A DNA stretch of 64,000 bases from Nostoc sp. UHCC 0302 (GCF_038096175.1 NZ_CP151099.1:4372501-4436500); one strand, 5' to 3'; positions 8,350 through 18,088 are shown, counted from the first letter of the stretch. Numbers and translations are program-made. The notes: generated by a model not told the origin, from the sequence alone.

Positions 8350-10456
8350 TGAAGTGCAAAGAGATTACAGTCAAGATAAAAGCAAAAAATCCGGCTAATT
8401 AAGACTCATAGTACTAAACGAATCTGCGGCATGAAGAGAAATAATCCAACATAAAATATTTGACCTATAAAAGTAGGTTATGTAAGCAATAAAAATTTGA
8501 GGTACAATTACTGTTCCTCCGGATATTAATAAATTGTTCTTCACTCTCCAAACGTTGTTTAGATTAAGAAAGCAGATAATATTTTTTGCAAGACGATGGC
8601 AGACAATTTAAAATAAAATGGCGTTCTGACGTTAAATTAATAATTTGATTAACCCCATTTAAAATCAAAAGATGAATTCCCTGGAAACATTGAAATACCC
8701 ATCTTAACGTAGGAGATAAGGTTAACTTTCCTAATTGATTTTTGATTCCGATTTTAATTCTTTTTAAGCTATTCCTCAGTTCCCTCTGACCGAGATTGTA
8801 AACTAACAAGCACAGAGACATTAAAAATAACATCGTCTCTATTCTCTCAGGGTTTTCAACAAAAAAACTATCAGCAAAAAATAGAGGGTCTTTCAAAAAT
8901 CTAAATCCTCTCTCACAGGACTGTTGATTTTTATAATTTCTAATAATTTCTGATGGTTCTAATTTTTCATCATCAACTAAATTAGTAGCCAAAATAAATC
9001 TTCCGGCTGATTTTCTTTGTATTTCTATTTCTTCTGGTTTTTCATTGCCCAGTCCTGACATTTTGTAAATAGTCTTATTATCTTTTGTTTTACTCTCGAT
9101 AAGTTTAACTTCTTTAATTTCAAATAATCTCAATTTTTTGTTGATGACTTTTAGTTTATATCGGGCTTGCTCCGGAGTCTCAAAATTTTCTTTTTTTAAT
9201 TCTTTAAGCAGCTTTTCAACTTGAGCTTTTTCTTTCTTTAGCTTTTTATCTAGCTTGTCTAAATCACTATCTTTTCTTTTTTGGCTTTCTACTATTAGCC
9301 AAGTTTGTTTAATACTACCATAAATTACTATTTCTGATTTCCACTTATACCCGTCTAAATTTAGGGCTGTTCTTCTCTCTATTTCTTCTAGATTTATCTC
9401 TTCTATCTCTACAGACTGAACTAACTCTTGTGCTTTTTTAATTGTCATTGGTACTCTACTTATCCATTTTAAATGTTCAATTAATTTGAGATTTTCTTGG
9501 CTATATAATGCGCTGTCGCAGACCATAATACTGTCAAAAACTATTTGCTTTTTAAATTCTGCTAAGATTTTCCCAAATACGGCTTTATCCGCTTCATTAC
9601 CATCTCCCGCTCTCATTAATAATGGGATGTCTCCATCACTACTCATTATTAAATCTAAAACACATTGTTTCAAATCTGGTCTATGATCGCGAGAATATCC
9701 TTTGGTTATAATTATTGGTCTTTCTCTAATTATTTCTGATTCTTTTTCCTGATTATCTTCACTATTATATTTTCCATGTAGATGAAATGATGTCGCATCC
9801 AGATGTGAGTATTTTGTATCTATTTTGAATTTTTTAATTATTGATAATCCAATTTCTATAAACAGGTTATTCAATCCATATTTATATAGTTTATCCATGA
9901 CTCTTCCAATTTTATCATCATTTATATAATCATTCTTTATATCTTTTCCCAATAATATTTCTATTCCTTTATCATCAAAAAATTGGCTAAATAAATATAA
10001 AGGTCTTGAGACAAATCCTAATCCGTTGAGCAAAATAGCTTTTACTAATATTCCTGATGAAATTTTTTCCCGAACATCTATTCCTAATTTGGAGTTGATT
10101 ATTTCAACTATTCCTATTTCATCAATTAGCCCAGCTACTATTCCTAAGTGATCTAAGTTTTTAATCTCAATTTCTTTTTTTTGATAATCCATTTTTCGGG
10201 TGAGATTTTATTTATGAAAGTTTGATTCCTAATTCTCTCACTTTTTTTGAGCATCCCTATTTGTTTCGCAGCAAAAATACTTATCATCCCACTTTCTGTA
10301 CTTCACTTTGTAACTTACTAAGATGACCAAATATAGCAATCGCTATAGGTATCGTCCAACCAACAATTCTTCTCAGCATTAATACTTAATAATATGAATA
10401 TTTTTGGTAACTATTTTTGTATTATTTGTAGTACGCTTTGAAGTGCGGAAGATGGG
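8329..10456 (-). mobile_element. IS1634-type insertion sequence, 2,128 bp, complete
   Basis: The boundaries are defined by near-perfect terminal inverted repeats of about 20 bp and by a perfect 6-bp direct duplication TTATAA outside them (8323-8328 and 10457-10462). One transposase gene fills the middle. About 235 bp of non-coding sequence lies before it on the left and about 264 bp on the right. The element is more AT-rich than the genes around it. It is intact in appearance and inserted inside the epimerase gene. Precise loss of the element plus one target copy would restore the reading frame. Confidence 0.9.
8564..10192 (-). CDS. IS1634-family (IS4 superfamily) DDE transposase
   Basis: A 542-residue transposase. 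The N-terminal domain (about 1-115) is of the DUF4277 kind found in this family. The catalytic RNase H-like core shows SHLDATSFHLHG (first Asp, near residue 133), MVCDSALYSQENL (second Asp, near 227) and, after a long lysine-rich insertion typical of the family, YKNQQSCERGFRFLKDP (near 425), the Y-x-x-E..K-D catalytic Glu region. No frameshift or internal stop is seen, so it could be active. Codon use is clearly AT-biased (many AAA, ATA, TTA codons) compared with the surrounding cluster. Confidence 0.93.
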   Translation of the reverse strand: MDYQKKEIEIKNLDHLGIVAGLIDEIGIVEIINSKLGIDVREKISSGILVKAILLNGLGFVSRPLYLFSQFFDDKGIEILLGKDIKNDYINDDKIGRVMDKLYKYGLNNLFIEIGLSIIKKFKIDTKYSHLDATSFHLHGKYNSEDNQEKESEIIRERPIIITKGYSRDHRPDLKQCVLDLIMSSDGDIPLLMRAGDGNEADKAVFGKILAEFKKQIVFDSIMVCDSALYSQENLKLIEHLKWISRVPMTIKKAQELVQSVEIEEINLEEIERRTALNLDGYKWKSEIVIYGSIKQTWLIVESQKRKDSDLDKLDKKLKKEKAQVEKLLKELKKENFETPEQARYKLKVINKKLRLFEIKEVKLIESKTKDNKTIYKMSGLGNEKPEEIEIQRKSAGRFILATNLVDDEKLEPSEIIRNYKNQQSCERGFRFLKDPLFFADSFFVENPERIETMLFLMSLCLLVYNLGQRELRNSLKRIKIGIKNQLGKLTLSPTLRWVFQCFQGIHLLILNGVNQIINLTSERHFILNCLPSSCKKYYLLS

Positions 10457-10884
10457 TTATAAGGGTGGTGAGATTCAGTTGTGGGAAACTCCTCCGCCAT
10501 GCCATATATTGAGGCTGAGGAAGCAGCAACTACCTTTTTGACCCCAGCTTTCACAGCTGCTTCCAACACATTAAAAGTTCCATCAGCCAGAACTTCTAAT
10601 GCCAAACGCGGTTCTTCAGCACATTGGGTAATACGGATTGCAGCCTGATGAAAGACTATATCCACACCTTGCATGACTTCTGTAAGGAGTTTTTGATCTC
10701 GGATATCGCCTTCCACAATTACTAAAGGGCCATGTTCTTTTGCCCAAGCAAGGTTTGTTAATTGTCCGCGTGTGAAGTTATCCAAGACAACAATCTCGGA
10801 AACCTCTTCTTTGACCAATAAATCGGCAATATGAGAGCCAACTAAACCTGCACCGCCTGTAATTAATACTCGACTATTTTTCAT
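10411..10884 (-). pseudogene. NAD-dependent epimerase/dehydratase, N-terminal part of an IS-split gene
   Basis: The Rossmann half of an extended SDR: VLITGGAGLVGSHIADLL carries the Gly-x2-Gly-x2-Gly dinucleotide loop, VVLDNF has the acidic residue that selects NAD(H), and ASSASIYG is the catalytic serine strand. Gene sequence ends at 10457; the remaining residues to the stop at 10411 (after HHPYN) are read from the IS terminal repeat. The matching C-terminal part lies at 7776-8328. The start overlaps the end of the formyltransferase gene by 11 bp, which indicates an operon. The unbroken enzyme was probably a nucleotide-sugar epimerase or dehydratase. Confidence 0.93.
10436..10462. repeat. IS right end: terminal inverted repeat plus target duplication TTATAA
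   Basis: Read on the minus strand the element ends with CCCATCTTCCGCACTTCAAA (from 10456 inward), the inverted partner of 8329-8348. TTATAA at 10457-10462 is the second target copy. Three terminal mismatches between the two ends are normal for this family. Confidence 0.85.
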
Positions 10885-11848
10885 TTTCTTGTAGTTTGAT
10901 AATTTGTGTTTCCAGATTTTGAATACGATTTAGTAAATCAGATATACGTAAACCCAATGTGCTTTTGACAGACTTAATAATATTTGCTGCTGCTGTCTTT
11001 TCTTCACCTTCAAACTGAACTTCAAAAATTCTGAGTACACCGTCACCTGTCAGGACATCAACAAAACCCTCTGTTTTTGATCTGCCGATAACCCGTCCAG
11101 CTATGCGCCCTACATAGGTGGGAGGGTTATCTACAGGTTTAGCTCGCCACACCAACAACTTTTTCCCTTGGAAGTAGGTGTATGAACCGGGAAAAGGTGA
11201 GACTAATGCCCGAATAAAGCAGTCTATACTTCTAGTAGAAATTGACCAATTAATTTCACCGTCTTCGGGAAGGCGAGTACAACAATAACTAGCTTCAGCA
11301 TTATTTTGTGGTACGCCTTCATAACCATGAAAAGCTTTGACAACTGTATCTCCTAAAAGTTGCTCCTGAATTTCATTTAATTTGTCGTATATGGTAGCTA
11401 CAGTATCATCAAAACCAATCGTAATTAGCTGCTGAAATAGAATGTTTCCTTCATCTAAACCAGGCGATATTTTATGAAAAGTGATCGCGGCAGAAGTTTC
11501 ATCATTAATAATTGCCCAATTAACGTTGGCACGACCGCGATAATGGGGCAAAGGGGAATAATGGACATTAATAAATGTAGACAGTTCAATCAGATTTAGT
11601 GGCAGTATTTGGTTATAAGAAGAAACTACTACGCAGTCTGGCTGAAACTTTAATAGTAGCGATCTAATTTGTTGCTGAGAAGTATCTGTAAATATAGGAA
11701 CACCTGCTTGTTGGGCGAGACTGACAACAGGATCATTAGATTCAATGTCTACATTTCTCACTACCCCTTGGACGTTGCACTTTGAGACTAAAGATTTCAG
11801 CGCACTTAAGGTAGTTGTACCAATCCCGATTAGAAGTACATTAACCAT
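10874..11848 (-). CDS. Sugar N-formyltransferase (methionyl-tRNA formyltransferase-like)
   Basis: A 324-residue member of the formyltransferase superfamily. The catalytic triad region is recognisable: Asn and His in NVHYSPLPHYRG (about residues 94-105) and Asp in SPGLDEGNIL about 35 residues later. A C-terminal OB-like domain follows (LVSPFPGSYTYFQGKKLLVW), then a short coiled coil. In surface-sugar loci such enzymes formylate an amino sugar using 10-formyl-tetrahydrofolate, as in ArnA, WlaRD and VioF. Its place next to two sugar aminotransferases supports that role. It is too unlike a housekeeping Fmt in context and C-terminus to be preferred as tRNA-modifying. Confidence 0.82.
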   Translation of the reverse strand: MVNVLLIGIGTTTLSALKSLVSKCNVQGVVRNVDIESNDPVVSLAQQAGVPIFTDTSQQQIRSLLLKFQPDCVVVSSYNQILPLNLIELSTFINVHYSPLPHYRGRANVNWAIINDETSAAITFHKISPGLDEGNILFQQLITIGFDDTVATIYDKLNEIQEQLLGDTVVKAFHGYEGVPQNNAEASYCCTRLPEDGEINWSISTRSIDCFIRALVSPFPGSYTYFQGKKLLVWRAKPVDNPPTYVGRIAGRVIGRSKTEGFVDVLTGDGVLRIFEVQFEGEEKTAAANIIKSVKSTLGLRISDLLNRIQNLETQIIKLQENEK

Positions 11849-11861
11849 TCACCACCTACAT

Positions 11862-12869
11862 TCACAGCAGTTGCACAAATTCCATAGCTGAGTTATTTGG
11901 CTGTAAAGATTGTCGCCAGATAGCTTCTGCTGCTTTCAGCCCACCTGTTTGCAGTCGGATAATTGGTTCTGGGCCTACCGCTGAGGGGAGAATAGCCATG
12001 TGTCCTGGTTTTGGCTCTACTTCTGGGCATACTGGTATATTATTAGCAGAAAAAGCAGAACGTTCTATGTCTCCCCAGTACTGAGCTACAAGTGCTCCTG
12101 GCCAATACTTGGCAATTATAGCGGCATCTTTAACAGATAAGACTGGGTCTGGGCGTGGTTGCAGAGCCACCAAGATTGCATCATATGTTTTGTCTATGGG
12201 CGTTGCTGCGATACTATCAACAGTGTCTACATTAGCACCAACATTTACTAAACCACGTTCAATGAATGAACTAAAAGGGTTATCACATAACAATAAAATA
12301 TTACTTGTGTAAACAGCAACTCCTGCATCTAACAGGAGCTTGACTGCCATGATTCCCAAAAATGAGAAGACATCCACACTAGGGTGGCGTTCATTCACAC
12401 CTGCCACTTGGATACCCCATTGATGACAGCTTGTGAGATCCACATCTTCTGGTCTAAACTCCCACGCTTCATACATTAAGCCAATGATTGCTGTGGGTTT
12501 CATCCAGGCAATCATTTCTGCATTAATAGGACGGACGTGTCCGCTGTTAGTGATAATGTCAGCTTGGGCGACAATATCTTTAGTTTTCTCGGTGATAAAT
12601 TGAATCTGATCGCTCACGCCTGCTAGTTTAGCTAATTCCAGTGTCTGAGCTTTCACTTCTTCTAGAGTGCCATAACGGCTACTGCGAGCGATCGCAAACA
12701 CCTTTTTTGCTCCGGCGATCGCTGCTATTATAGGTGTGACTGCATAAGCTCCAGTCGCTGCTTCTGTAAGTATGATCAAGTTATCTAGTTGCAGTTCGCA
12801 GCGTTTAACTGCTTGCTGCATTAGACTAACGAGGCGTTGGGAGTTTAAACCAGGACGGGTATCGTACAT
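11862..12869 (-). CDS. Unrecognised protein with two Rossmann-like segments, in sugar operon
   Basis: A 335-residue protein I cannot place by family. The first half has TEAATGAYAVTPIIAAIAGA then KKVFAIARSSRYG, the look of a nucleotide-binding beta-alpha-beta unit similar to 2-hydroxyacid or S-adenosylhomocysteine dehydrogenase folds; ADIITNSGHVRPI resembles the turn where such enzymes hold the cofactor. The second half (from about 185) has another hydrophobic strand pattern, VAVYTSNILLLCDNPFSS and YDAILVALQPRPDP, like a receiver or flavodoxin-like fold. It overlaps the aminotransferase gene by one base (TAATG) and precedes the formyltransferase by 13 bp, so it is likely to act in the same nucleotide-sugar or formyl-sugar pathway. 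Confidence 0.6.
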   Translation of the reverse strand: MYDTRPGLNSQRLVSLMQQAVKRCELQLDNLIILTEAATGAYAVTPIIAAIAGAKKVFAIARSSRYGTLEEVKAQTLELAKLAGVSDQIQFITEKTKDIVAQADIITNSGHVRPINAEMIAWMKPTAIIGLMYEAWEFRPEDVDLTSCHQWGIQVAGVNERHPSVDVFSFLGIMAVKLLLDAGVAVYTSNILLLCDNPFSSFIERGLVNVGANVDTVDSIAATPIDKTYDAILVALQPRPDPVLSVKDAAIIAKYWPGALVAQYWGDIERSAFSANNIPVCPEVEPKPGHMAILPSAVGPEPIIRLQTGGLKAAEAIWRQSLQPNNSAMEFVQLL

Positions 12870-13978
12870 TAAACAGTGACTCCCTGAAGAATGCCTTGAA
12901 GACTTTCAGCCACAATATTAATTTGTGGTGGTGTTAGTTCAGCATACATAGGTAGTGAAAATACCTCCTTAGCTGCTAGTTCTGAATGCGGAAAATCACC
13001 TATTTTATAGCCTAAGTCTGAATAAGCTGGTTGCAAATGTACAGGAATGGGGTAATGAATACCTGTTTGGATGCCCTGGTCATTTAACTTTTGCTGTAGT
13101 TCATCTCTTTGGGGCGATCGCACGGCGTAAACATGGTAAACGTGGCGACTATAGGGCATAACTGTAGGTATGGTCAAACTGACATTTTTTAGTAAAGCAT
13201 CGTACTGTGCTGCATTTGTCCGCCGTGCCTCAGTCCATTTCTCTAAATAGCGCAGTTTCACTCGTAAGATGGCTCCTTGGATACCATCCATGCGGTAGTT
13301 ATAGCCTTTGATCACATGGTGATATTTACGTTCTTGACCCCAGTCACGCAACATCTGCATAGTATGGGCATATTCGGGATTATTGGTGACTATCATGCCT
13401 CCTTCACCATAAGCCCCTAAGTTCTTTCCGGGGTAAAAACTGAAACAACCAATGTCTCCGATGCTACCTATCCGCTGTCCCTTGTATTCAGCCCCGTGAG
13501 CTTGTGCAGCATCTTCTATAACAGTCAAACCATGACGGCGGGCAATCTCCATAATTGGCCCCATGTCCGCTGGTTGACCATACAAATGCACGGGCAAAAT
13601 TGCTTTTGTGCGCTCAGTTATGGCTTTTTCGATTTGGGTGACATCGATTGTGTAGGAAACAGGGTCAATGTCTACAAAAACTGGTGTAGCTCCGGTGTAA
13701 CAAATCGCCGCCACGGTAGCAACAAAAGTAAAAGGTATGGTGATCACTTCGTCACCAGCACCAATGCCAGCTGCTAATAACGCCAGGTGAAGGGCACTTG
13801 TACCTGTATTGACAGCAATACCATGTTCAGCGCTACAGTAATTGGCAAACTCTTGTTCTAGAGCAGTAACTTCATTCCCCAAAACAAATTGTGTACTTTC
13901 TAGTACTTTTAAAACCGCGGTATCAATTTCATCCTTGATACTAAGATACTGAGTTTTCAGGTCTAAAAATGGAATCAT
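12869..13978 (-). CDS. DegT-family UDP-3-keto-sugar aminotransferase (WbpE/WlbC-like)
   Basis: A 369-residue PLP enzyme beginning [19 protein letters not shown], a start characteristic of the WbpE/FdtB/QdtB branch that aminates C3 of a nucleotide keto-sugar. [16 protein letters not shown] binds the PLP phosphate, [11 protein letters not shown] holds the PLP Asp, and [18 protein letters not shown] has the internal aldimine Lys near residue 186. The C-terminal [12 protein letters not shown] is also typical. It overlaps the oxidoreductase gene by 4 bp (ATGA). With that Gfo/Idh enzyme and the nearby hexapeptide acetyltransferase it would carry out the amination of the UDP-2,3-diacetamido-uronic acid route. 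A dTDP-sugar role is the main alternative. Confidence 0.85.
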   Translation of the reverse strand: MIPFLDLKTQYLSIKDEIDTAVLKVLESTQFVLGNEVTALEQEFANYCSAEHGIAVNTGTSALHLALLAAGIGAGDEVITIPFTFVATVAAICYTGATPVFVDIDPVSYTIDVTQIEKAITERTKAILPVHLYGQPADMGPIMEIARRHGLTVIEDAAQAHGAEYKGQRIGSIGDIGCFSFYPGKNLGAYGEGGMIVTNNPEYAHTMQMLRDWGQERKYHHVIKGYNYRMDGIQGAILRVKLRYLEKWTEARRTNAAQYDALLKNVSLTIPTVMPYSRHVYHVYAVRSPQRDELQQKLNDQGIQTGIHYPIPVHLQPAYSDLGYKIGDFPHSELAAKEVFSLPMYAELTPPQINIVAESLQGILQGVTV

Positions 13979-15009
13979 ACTGCTACCTCTGCTAAATTCA
14001 GTTCAACTAATTGACCACGCTGCTTTATAGATTGGGTAGCAGCTTCCAAAATCTTTACTGTCTGTAGTCCTGCTTCCCCATCGGTAATGGGACGATTGCC
14101 TTGGTTAATACAATCAATGAAGTGCAATCCTTCTGTCCGCAGTGCTTCTGTCATATCCAACTTCGGAGACCACATATCCCCAGTGCGATAACCAATCAGC
14201 ATCTGGTACAGACTTTCAGAATTACCATTTACGGTAATTCCCTTGTCGTAAATCTTGACTTTTTCGCTGGGTTCCAAGTCGTCATAGACAATCATGCGTT
14301 GACTACCACCAATCAGAGTGCGACGAACTTTTACAGGTGCTAGCCAGTTAACATGGAAGTGAGCAATCAAGTTGCTTTCAAAGAAGCATGTCAAGTATGC
14401 AATATTTTCTGGTTCTCCCGGAACATGGCTGATTCCTGTCGCAGATACAGCATAAGGCTGGGATGGTAATACATAATTCATGATTGAGAGGTCATGAACT
14501 GCTAAGTCCCAGATGACATTAACATCATGCTGAAAAAGCCCCAGGTTGACGCGCACAGAATCGTAGTAGTAAATATCTCCTAACTGATTGGTGGCAATCA
14601 AATCATGCATCTTGCGTACAGCGCCTGTATAGACAAAGGTGTGATCCACCATTAGTACTAGCTTGCGTTTTTCTGCCTCTTCAATCAGTCGCCTTGCCTG
14701 CTCAGATGAGGCTGTCATTGGTTTTTCTACTAGTACGTGCTTGCCAGCCTGTAATGCTGCTAGAGCCAAATCGAAGTGAGTGGAAACTGGTGTGGCTATG
14801 ACAACAGCGTTAATTTTAGGATCTGTAAATATGTCTTGACAATCTGTCGTTACTTGGATGCTGGGATAACGAGCCTGCACCTTCGCTAGGAGTTCTGGTT
14901 TAAAATCGCTGACCTTAGTAACTTGTGCGCCTGGAATTTCAGCAAAATTCCTTACTAGGTTAGGGCCCCAATAACCATAGCCAATGACACCGATATTAAT
15001 ATTTACCAT
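13975..15009 (-). CDS. Gfo/Idh/MocA-family oxidoreductase (WbpB/WlbA-like)
   Basis: A 344-residue NAD-dependent dehydrogenase. [20 protein letters not shown] has the glycine-rich nucleotide loop, [10 protein letters not shown] is the signature EKP strand whose lysine acts in catalysis, and [13 protein letters not shown] contains the D-x3-H motif of this family. The C-terminal sheet domain binds the sugar. In WbpB/WlbA systems the enzyme oxidises C3 of UDP-N-acetylglucosaminuronate to feed the transaminase that here follows directly with a 4-bp overlap. The 346-bp spacer upstream may hold its promoter. No WbpA-type UDP-GlcNAc 6-dehydrogenase is in the window, so the uronate precursor must come from elsewhere if this route is right. 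Confidence 0.85.
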   Translation of the reverse strand: MVNINIGVIGYGYWGPNLVRNFAEIPGAQVTKVSDFKPELLAKVQARYPSIQVTTDCQDIFTDPKINAVVIATPVSTHFDLALAALQAGKHVLVEKPMTASSEQARRLIEEAEKRKLVLMVDHTFVYTGAVRKMHDLIATNQLGDIYYYDSVRVNLGLFQHDVNVIWDLAVHDLSIMNYVLPSQPYAVSATGISHVPGEPENIAYLTCFFESNLIAHFHVNWLAPVKVRRTLIGGSQRMIVYDDLEPSEKVKIYDKGITVNGNSESLYQMLIGYRTGDMWSPKLDMTEALRTEGLHFIDCINQGNRPITDGEAGLQTVKILEAATQSIKQRGQLVELNLAEVAV

Positions 15010-15355
15010 TGTTTCTAACTAATCAAAATCTATTTTCATTAAATTTGTAAGACTAGGCACTGTCCTTAATAGACACCGCTTATGTTTGTGTGCAATTGAT
15101 TACAACAAAAAAATTACCAATTCAAATAGCAATTCTTTTGATGATCGCAACATAAATTCAATTCACTGAATAATCTTTCCTAAAATCAAGGGAATTGAAG
15201 AGGATATTTATACAGAAAACTAGGAAAAAATTACATAAGTCTATATTTTCATAAATAAAAATTTAAATTTTGAAGTTAATTAAATTAGAAATTTTTGAAT
15301 GCTGAAATAATTATCTTTCAGACATCTATCGTTGAATCAGAAACAATACTGTAAA
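15010..15355. other. AT-rich spacer without genes (346 bp)
   Basis: No open frame of note on either strand. It separates the acetyltransferase gene from the oxidoreductase gene, both read on the minus strand. Its low GC content suits a promoter for the genes to its left, but no sure -35/-10 pair or operator could be assigned. Confidence 0.5.
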
Positions 15356-15868
15356 TTAGCTTAAACTGCTAGCGGTCATTTCTAAATTTTGGCTGCGATC
15401 GCGTACATCACCAACCTCTCTAGCTGGCACTCCTACTACAATTGCATTGTCAGGAACATCACGAGTCACTACAGCCCCAGCGCCAACTATGGCTTTTTCC
15501 CCAATCGTTACCCCTGGCAAGATAGTAGCGTTACTACCAATCGATGCAGAGCGCTTGACTAAAGTCTTGACTGTATACCAGTCATCATCAGTTTTCAAAC
15601 TGCCATCTTCGTTTGTTGCACGTGGATAAAGGTCATTAGTAAACATAACTCCATGACCAATAAACACTTCATCTTCGATAATGACTCCCTCACAGAGAAA
15701 GCTATGTGATGAAATTTTGCACCGATTTCCTACCGTAACATCTTTCTGGATTTCCACAAAGGTACCAATTTTTGTGTCATCACCAATCATGCAACCGTAG
15801 AGGTTCACGAGAGTGGGATGGAAAATCTTCACGTTGCTGCCCAATTTAACGTCATCATTGATTGCCAT
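15356..15868 (-). CDS. Left-handed beta-helix N-acetyltransferase (WbpD/WlbB-like)
   Basis: A 170-residue protein made of hexapeptide repeats (for example [20 protein letters not shown] and [20 protein letters not shown]) that wind into a left-handed beta helix and form trimers. The FTNDLYPRA loop is shared with WbpD/WlbB-type acetyltransferases, which add acetyl from acetyl-CoA to the 3-amino group made by the aminotransferase. The C-terminus has the [16 protein letters not shown] motif common to xenobiotic/sugar acetyltransferases of this fold. It is 31 bp after the ABC ATPase gene. QdtC/FdtC-like acetylation of a dTDP amino sugar is the alternative. Confidence 0.85.
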   Translation of the reverse strand: MAINDDVKLGSNVKIFHPTLVNLYGCMIGDDTKIGTFVEIQKDVTVGNRCKISSHSFLCEGVIIEDEVFIGHGVMFTNDLYPRATNEDGSLKTDDDWYTVKTLVKRSASIGSNATILPGVTIGEKAIVGAGAVVTRDVPDNAIVVGVPAREVGDVRDRSQNLEMTASSLS

Positions 15869-15899
15869 TATTTATCTGCCTATTTAACTAAAATTGAAA

Positions 15900-17189
15900 T
15901 TAATACTTTTCAACAGATTGCCAAACTGCATCTTCTAAATAAGTACACTCATCAGATTCCCATTGATACTCTGGACGCTCAATTTTGTGCATGGTGACGT
16001 CAAAAGAACAAATATCTCGAAGGTTTTCTAGCAGTGTTTCACTACGACGCTCAGAAAACCATGTTGTTAAAGTGTATGAACCCATGTACAGCCTGAGTTT
16101 TGGGATTTCACATCGCAGAATAAATGTCCCCGCTTCTCTGCGAAATGGTGCTTCTGGTTCGTAGAACCAGAAAATAGAAATAGGTTGCTGTAAGGCGCTT
16201 ATTATTTGGAAAGAGAACCAAAGACTTTCATGGGGTTTAGTAACGTGTAGAGCAAACTCAAAAGTAATAGGCTGTCCCCAAGAGTGAATCCCTTCTCCCT
16301 CAGAAGTATGTACTCGTGCCCAAGCTACATGGTTACCAGTTTTGGTCAAAGGAGCTTGATAGTAGGCAGGCTCTTCGTTAGAGGCTTTTTGTCCAGCACT
16401 GTATAGTTGTACTGCTTTGCTGGTATTACCATCAAACTGAACATTACCTTTAGACAGCAGTATACAACGCTTGGTCAGCTGGGCGATCGCCTGCATACTA
16501 TGGCTCACAAACAAGACTGTTCGTCCTTCTTTGGTAGCCACATCACCCATTTTCCCCAAGCACTTCTTTTGAAAAGTCGAATCGCCTACTGCCAAAACTT
16601 CATCCACAATCAAAATTTCTGGCTCTAAGTGGGCTGCTACGGCAAAAGCAAGGCGCACATACATTCCAGAAGAGTAACGTTTGACAGGCGTATCTAAAAA
16701 TTTCTCGACTTCGGCAAAGTCAACAATTTCATCAAACTTTTTCTTAATTTCAATTCTACTCATTCCCAGAATAGAACCGTTGAGGTAGATATTCTCTCTC
16801 CCAGTTAATTCCGGGTGAAATCCTGTACCCACTTCTAATAGGCTTGCCACCCGACCTTGGATAACGATTTGTCCTTTTGTCGGTTCAGTAATTCGACTCA
16901 AAATTTTTAATAAAGTCGATTTCCCTGCACCGTTGCGCCCAATAATACCAATAGCTTCACCTTGCTGAATCTCAAAAGAAACATCATTCAATGCCCAGAA
17001 TTCTTCACGAGATGGATTAGGCATTTTTTTACCAGTTGGCTGGAGGAATTTCTTTCCTAAAGACTTGGTTCCCTGAGCAATTACATCTCGCAAAGCCTTG
17101 TAGCGATAACGTCCGCCAGTATCCTCCTGCTGGTGAGAAATGATATATTTTTTACAGAGATTATCTACTCGAATTACATTATTAGACAT
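15900..17189 (-). CDS. Polysaccharide ABC exporter, ATPase subunit with C-terminal sugar-binding domain (Wzt-like)
   Basis: A 429-residue ATPase. The N-terminal ABC domain has Walker A GIIGRNGAGKSTLLKIL, the signature segment RYSSGMYVRLAFAVA and Walker B EILIVDEVLAVGD, all of the polysaccharide/teichoic acid export type. After about residue 260 comes a beta-rich domain (AYYQAPLTKTGNHVAWARV to the end) in the place of the Wzt C-terminal domain that recognises the finished glycan before export. It lies 15 bp after the permease gene. Together they would export a lipid-linked glycan across the inner membrane. Confidence 0.92.
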   Translation of the reverse strand: MSNNVIRVDNLCKKYIISHQQEDTGGRYRYKALRDVIAQGTKSLGKKFLQPTGKKMPNPSREEFWALNDVSFEIQQGEAIGIIGRNGAGKSTLLKILSRITEPTKGQIVIQGRVASLLEVGTGFHPELTGRENIYLNGSILGMSRIEIKKKFDEIVDFAEVEKFLDTPVKRYSSGMYVRLAFAVAAHLEPEILIVDEVLAVGDSTFQKKCLGKMGDVATKEGRTVLFVSHSMQAIAQLTKRCILLSKGNVQFDGNTSKAVQLYSAGQKASNEEPAYYQAPLTKTGNHVAWARVHTSEGEGIHSWGQPITFEFALHVTKPHESLWFSFQIISALQQPISIFWFYEPEAPFRREAGTFILRCEIPKLRLYMGSYTLTTWFSERRSETLLENLRDICSFDVTMHKIERPEYQWESDECTYLEDAVWQSVEKY

Positions 17190-17204
17190 CTGTTCAAATC
17201 CAGC

Positions 17205-18047
17205 CTAAATTACATCAGCAAAAGTTCGTTCCATTTTGCGAAAGTACCAGATACCACTGACTAGCAAAAGAACAACTAATGCTAAAGATAGTGTGAATCC
17301 CGGCCAGTAAATTTTTGAATCTCCGCCTAAAATAGCCCAGCGAAAACCATCAATTACTCCCACCATTGGATTCAAAGAATAAAGTAAACGCCACTGCTCT
17401 GGCACAATACTGCTACTAAACCCTACTGGTGATATGTATAACCCAAACTGCATAATAAATGGCACAATGTAGCGAAAGTCTCGGTATTCTACATTTAATG
17501 CTGCTAACCACAACCCCACTCCCATAGAAGCAGCAAAAGCAACGCCAATAAATAAGGGTAGTGTTAGTATTCGCCAATCAGGAACAAAATTATACCAAGC
17601 CATCAAGCCCAACAGAATTATGCCAGAAATCATAAAATCTACAAAGCTGACAATTACAGCGCTGATTGGCACAATCAGACGAGGAAAATAGACTTTGGAT
17701 ATAAGATTAGAATTACTAATTAGACTATTACTACACTCACCCAAGGCATTAGAGAAGAATTGCCAGGGTAGCATGGCTGCAAACACTAGAATTGGATAAG
17801 GTGCACCTTCGGAAGGTAATTTTGCTAACTTTCCAAACACTAGAGTAAATACTACCATCGTCAAAAATGGTCGAATTAACGCCCAAGTTATGCCAATTGC
17901 CGTTTGCTTGTAACGCACCAAAATGTCACGCCAAGCCAGAAAATAAAATAACTCCCGGTAGCGCCATAGGTCTTGCCAATACTGGCGTTCAGCACGCCCA
18001 GCTTCAATTACTAACTCCTGCTTAGACGTCATACCTTGACTACTCAT
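17205..18047 (-). CDS. Polysaccharide ABC exporter, permease subunit (Wzm-like)
   Basis: A 280-residue ABC-2 membrane protein with six predicted transmembrane helices, for example VVFTLVFGKLAKL near 65, FPRLIVPISAVIVSFVDFMI near 120 and LVVLLLVSGIWYFRKME at the end. The amphipathic LWRYRELFYFLAWRDILVRYKQ segment before the first helix is the typical gate helix of O-antigen/teichoic acid permeases. Its ATPase partner follows after 15 bp. No Wzx flippase or Wzy polymerase gene is in the window, so the locus as seen uses the ABC-dependent route. Confidence 0.92.
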   Translation of the reverse strand: MSSQGMTSKQELVIEAGRAERQYWQDLWRYRELFYFLAWRDILVRYKQTAIGITWALIRPFLTMVVFTLVFGKLAKLPSEGAPYPILVFAAMLPWQFFSNALGECSNSLISNSNLISKVYFPRLIVPISAVIVSFVDFMISGIILLGLMAWYNFVPDWRILTLPLFIGVAFAASMGVGLWLAALNVEYRDFRYIVPFIMQFGLYISPVGFSSSIVPEQWRLLYSLNPMVGVIDGFRWAILGGDSKIYWPGFTLSLALVVLLLVSGIWYFRKMERTFADVI

Positions 18048-18088
18048 AGTATTAATTAAAGGCGATTTAAGACTATTGTCTTTAACAC

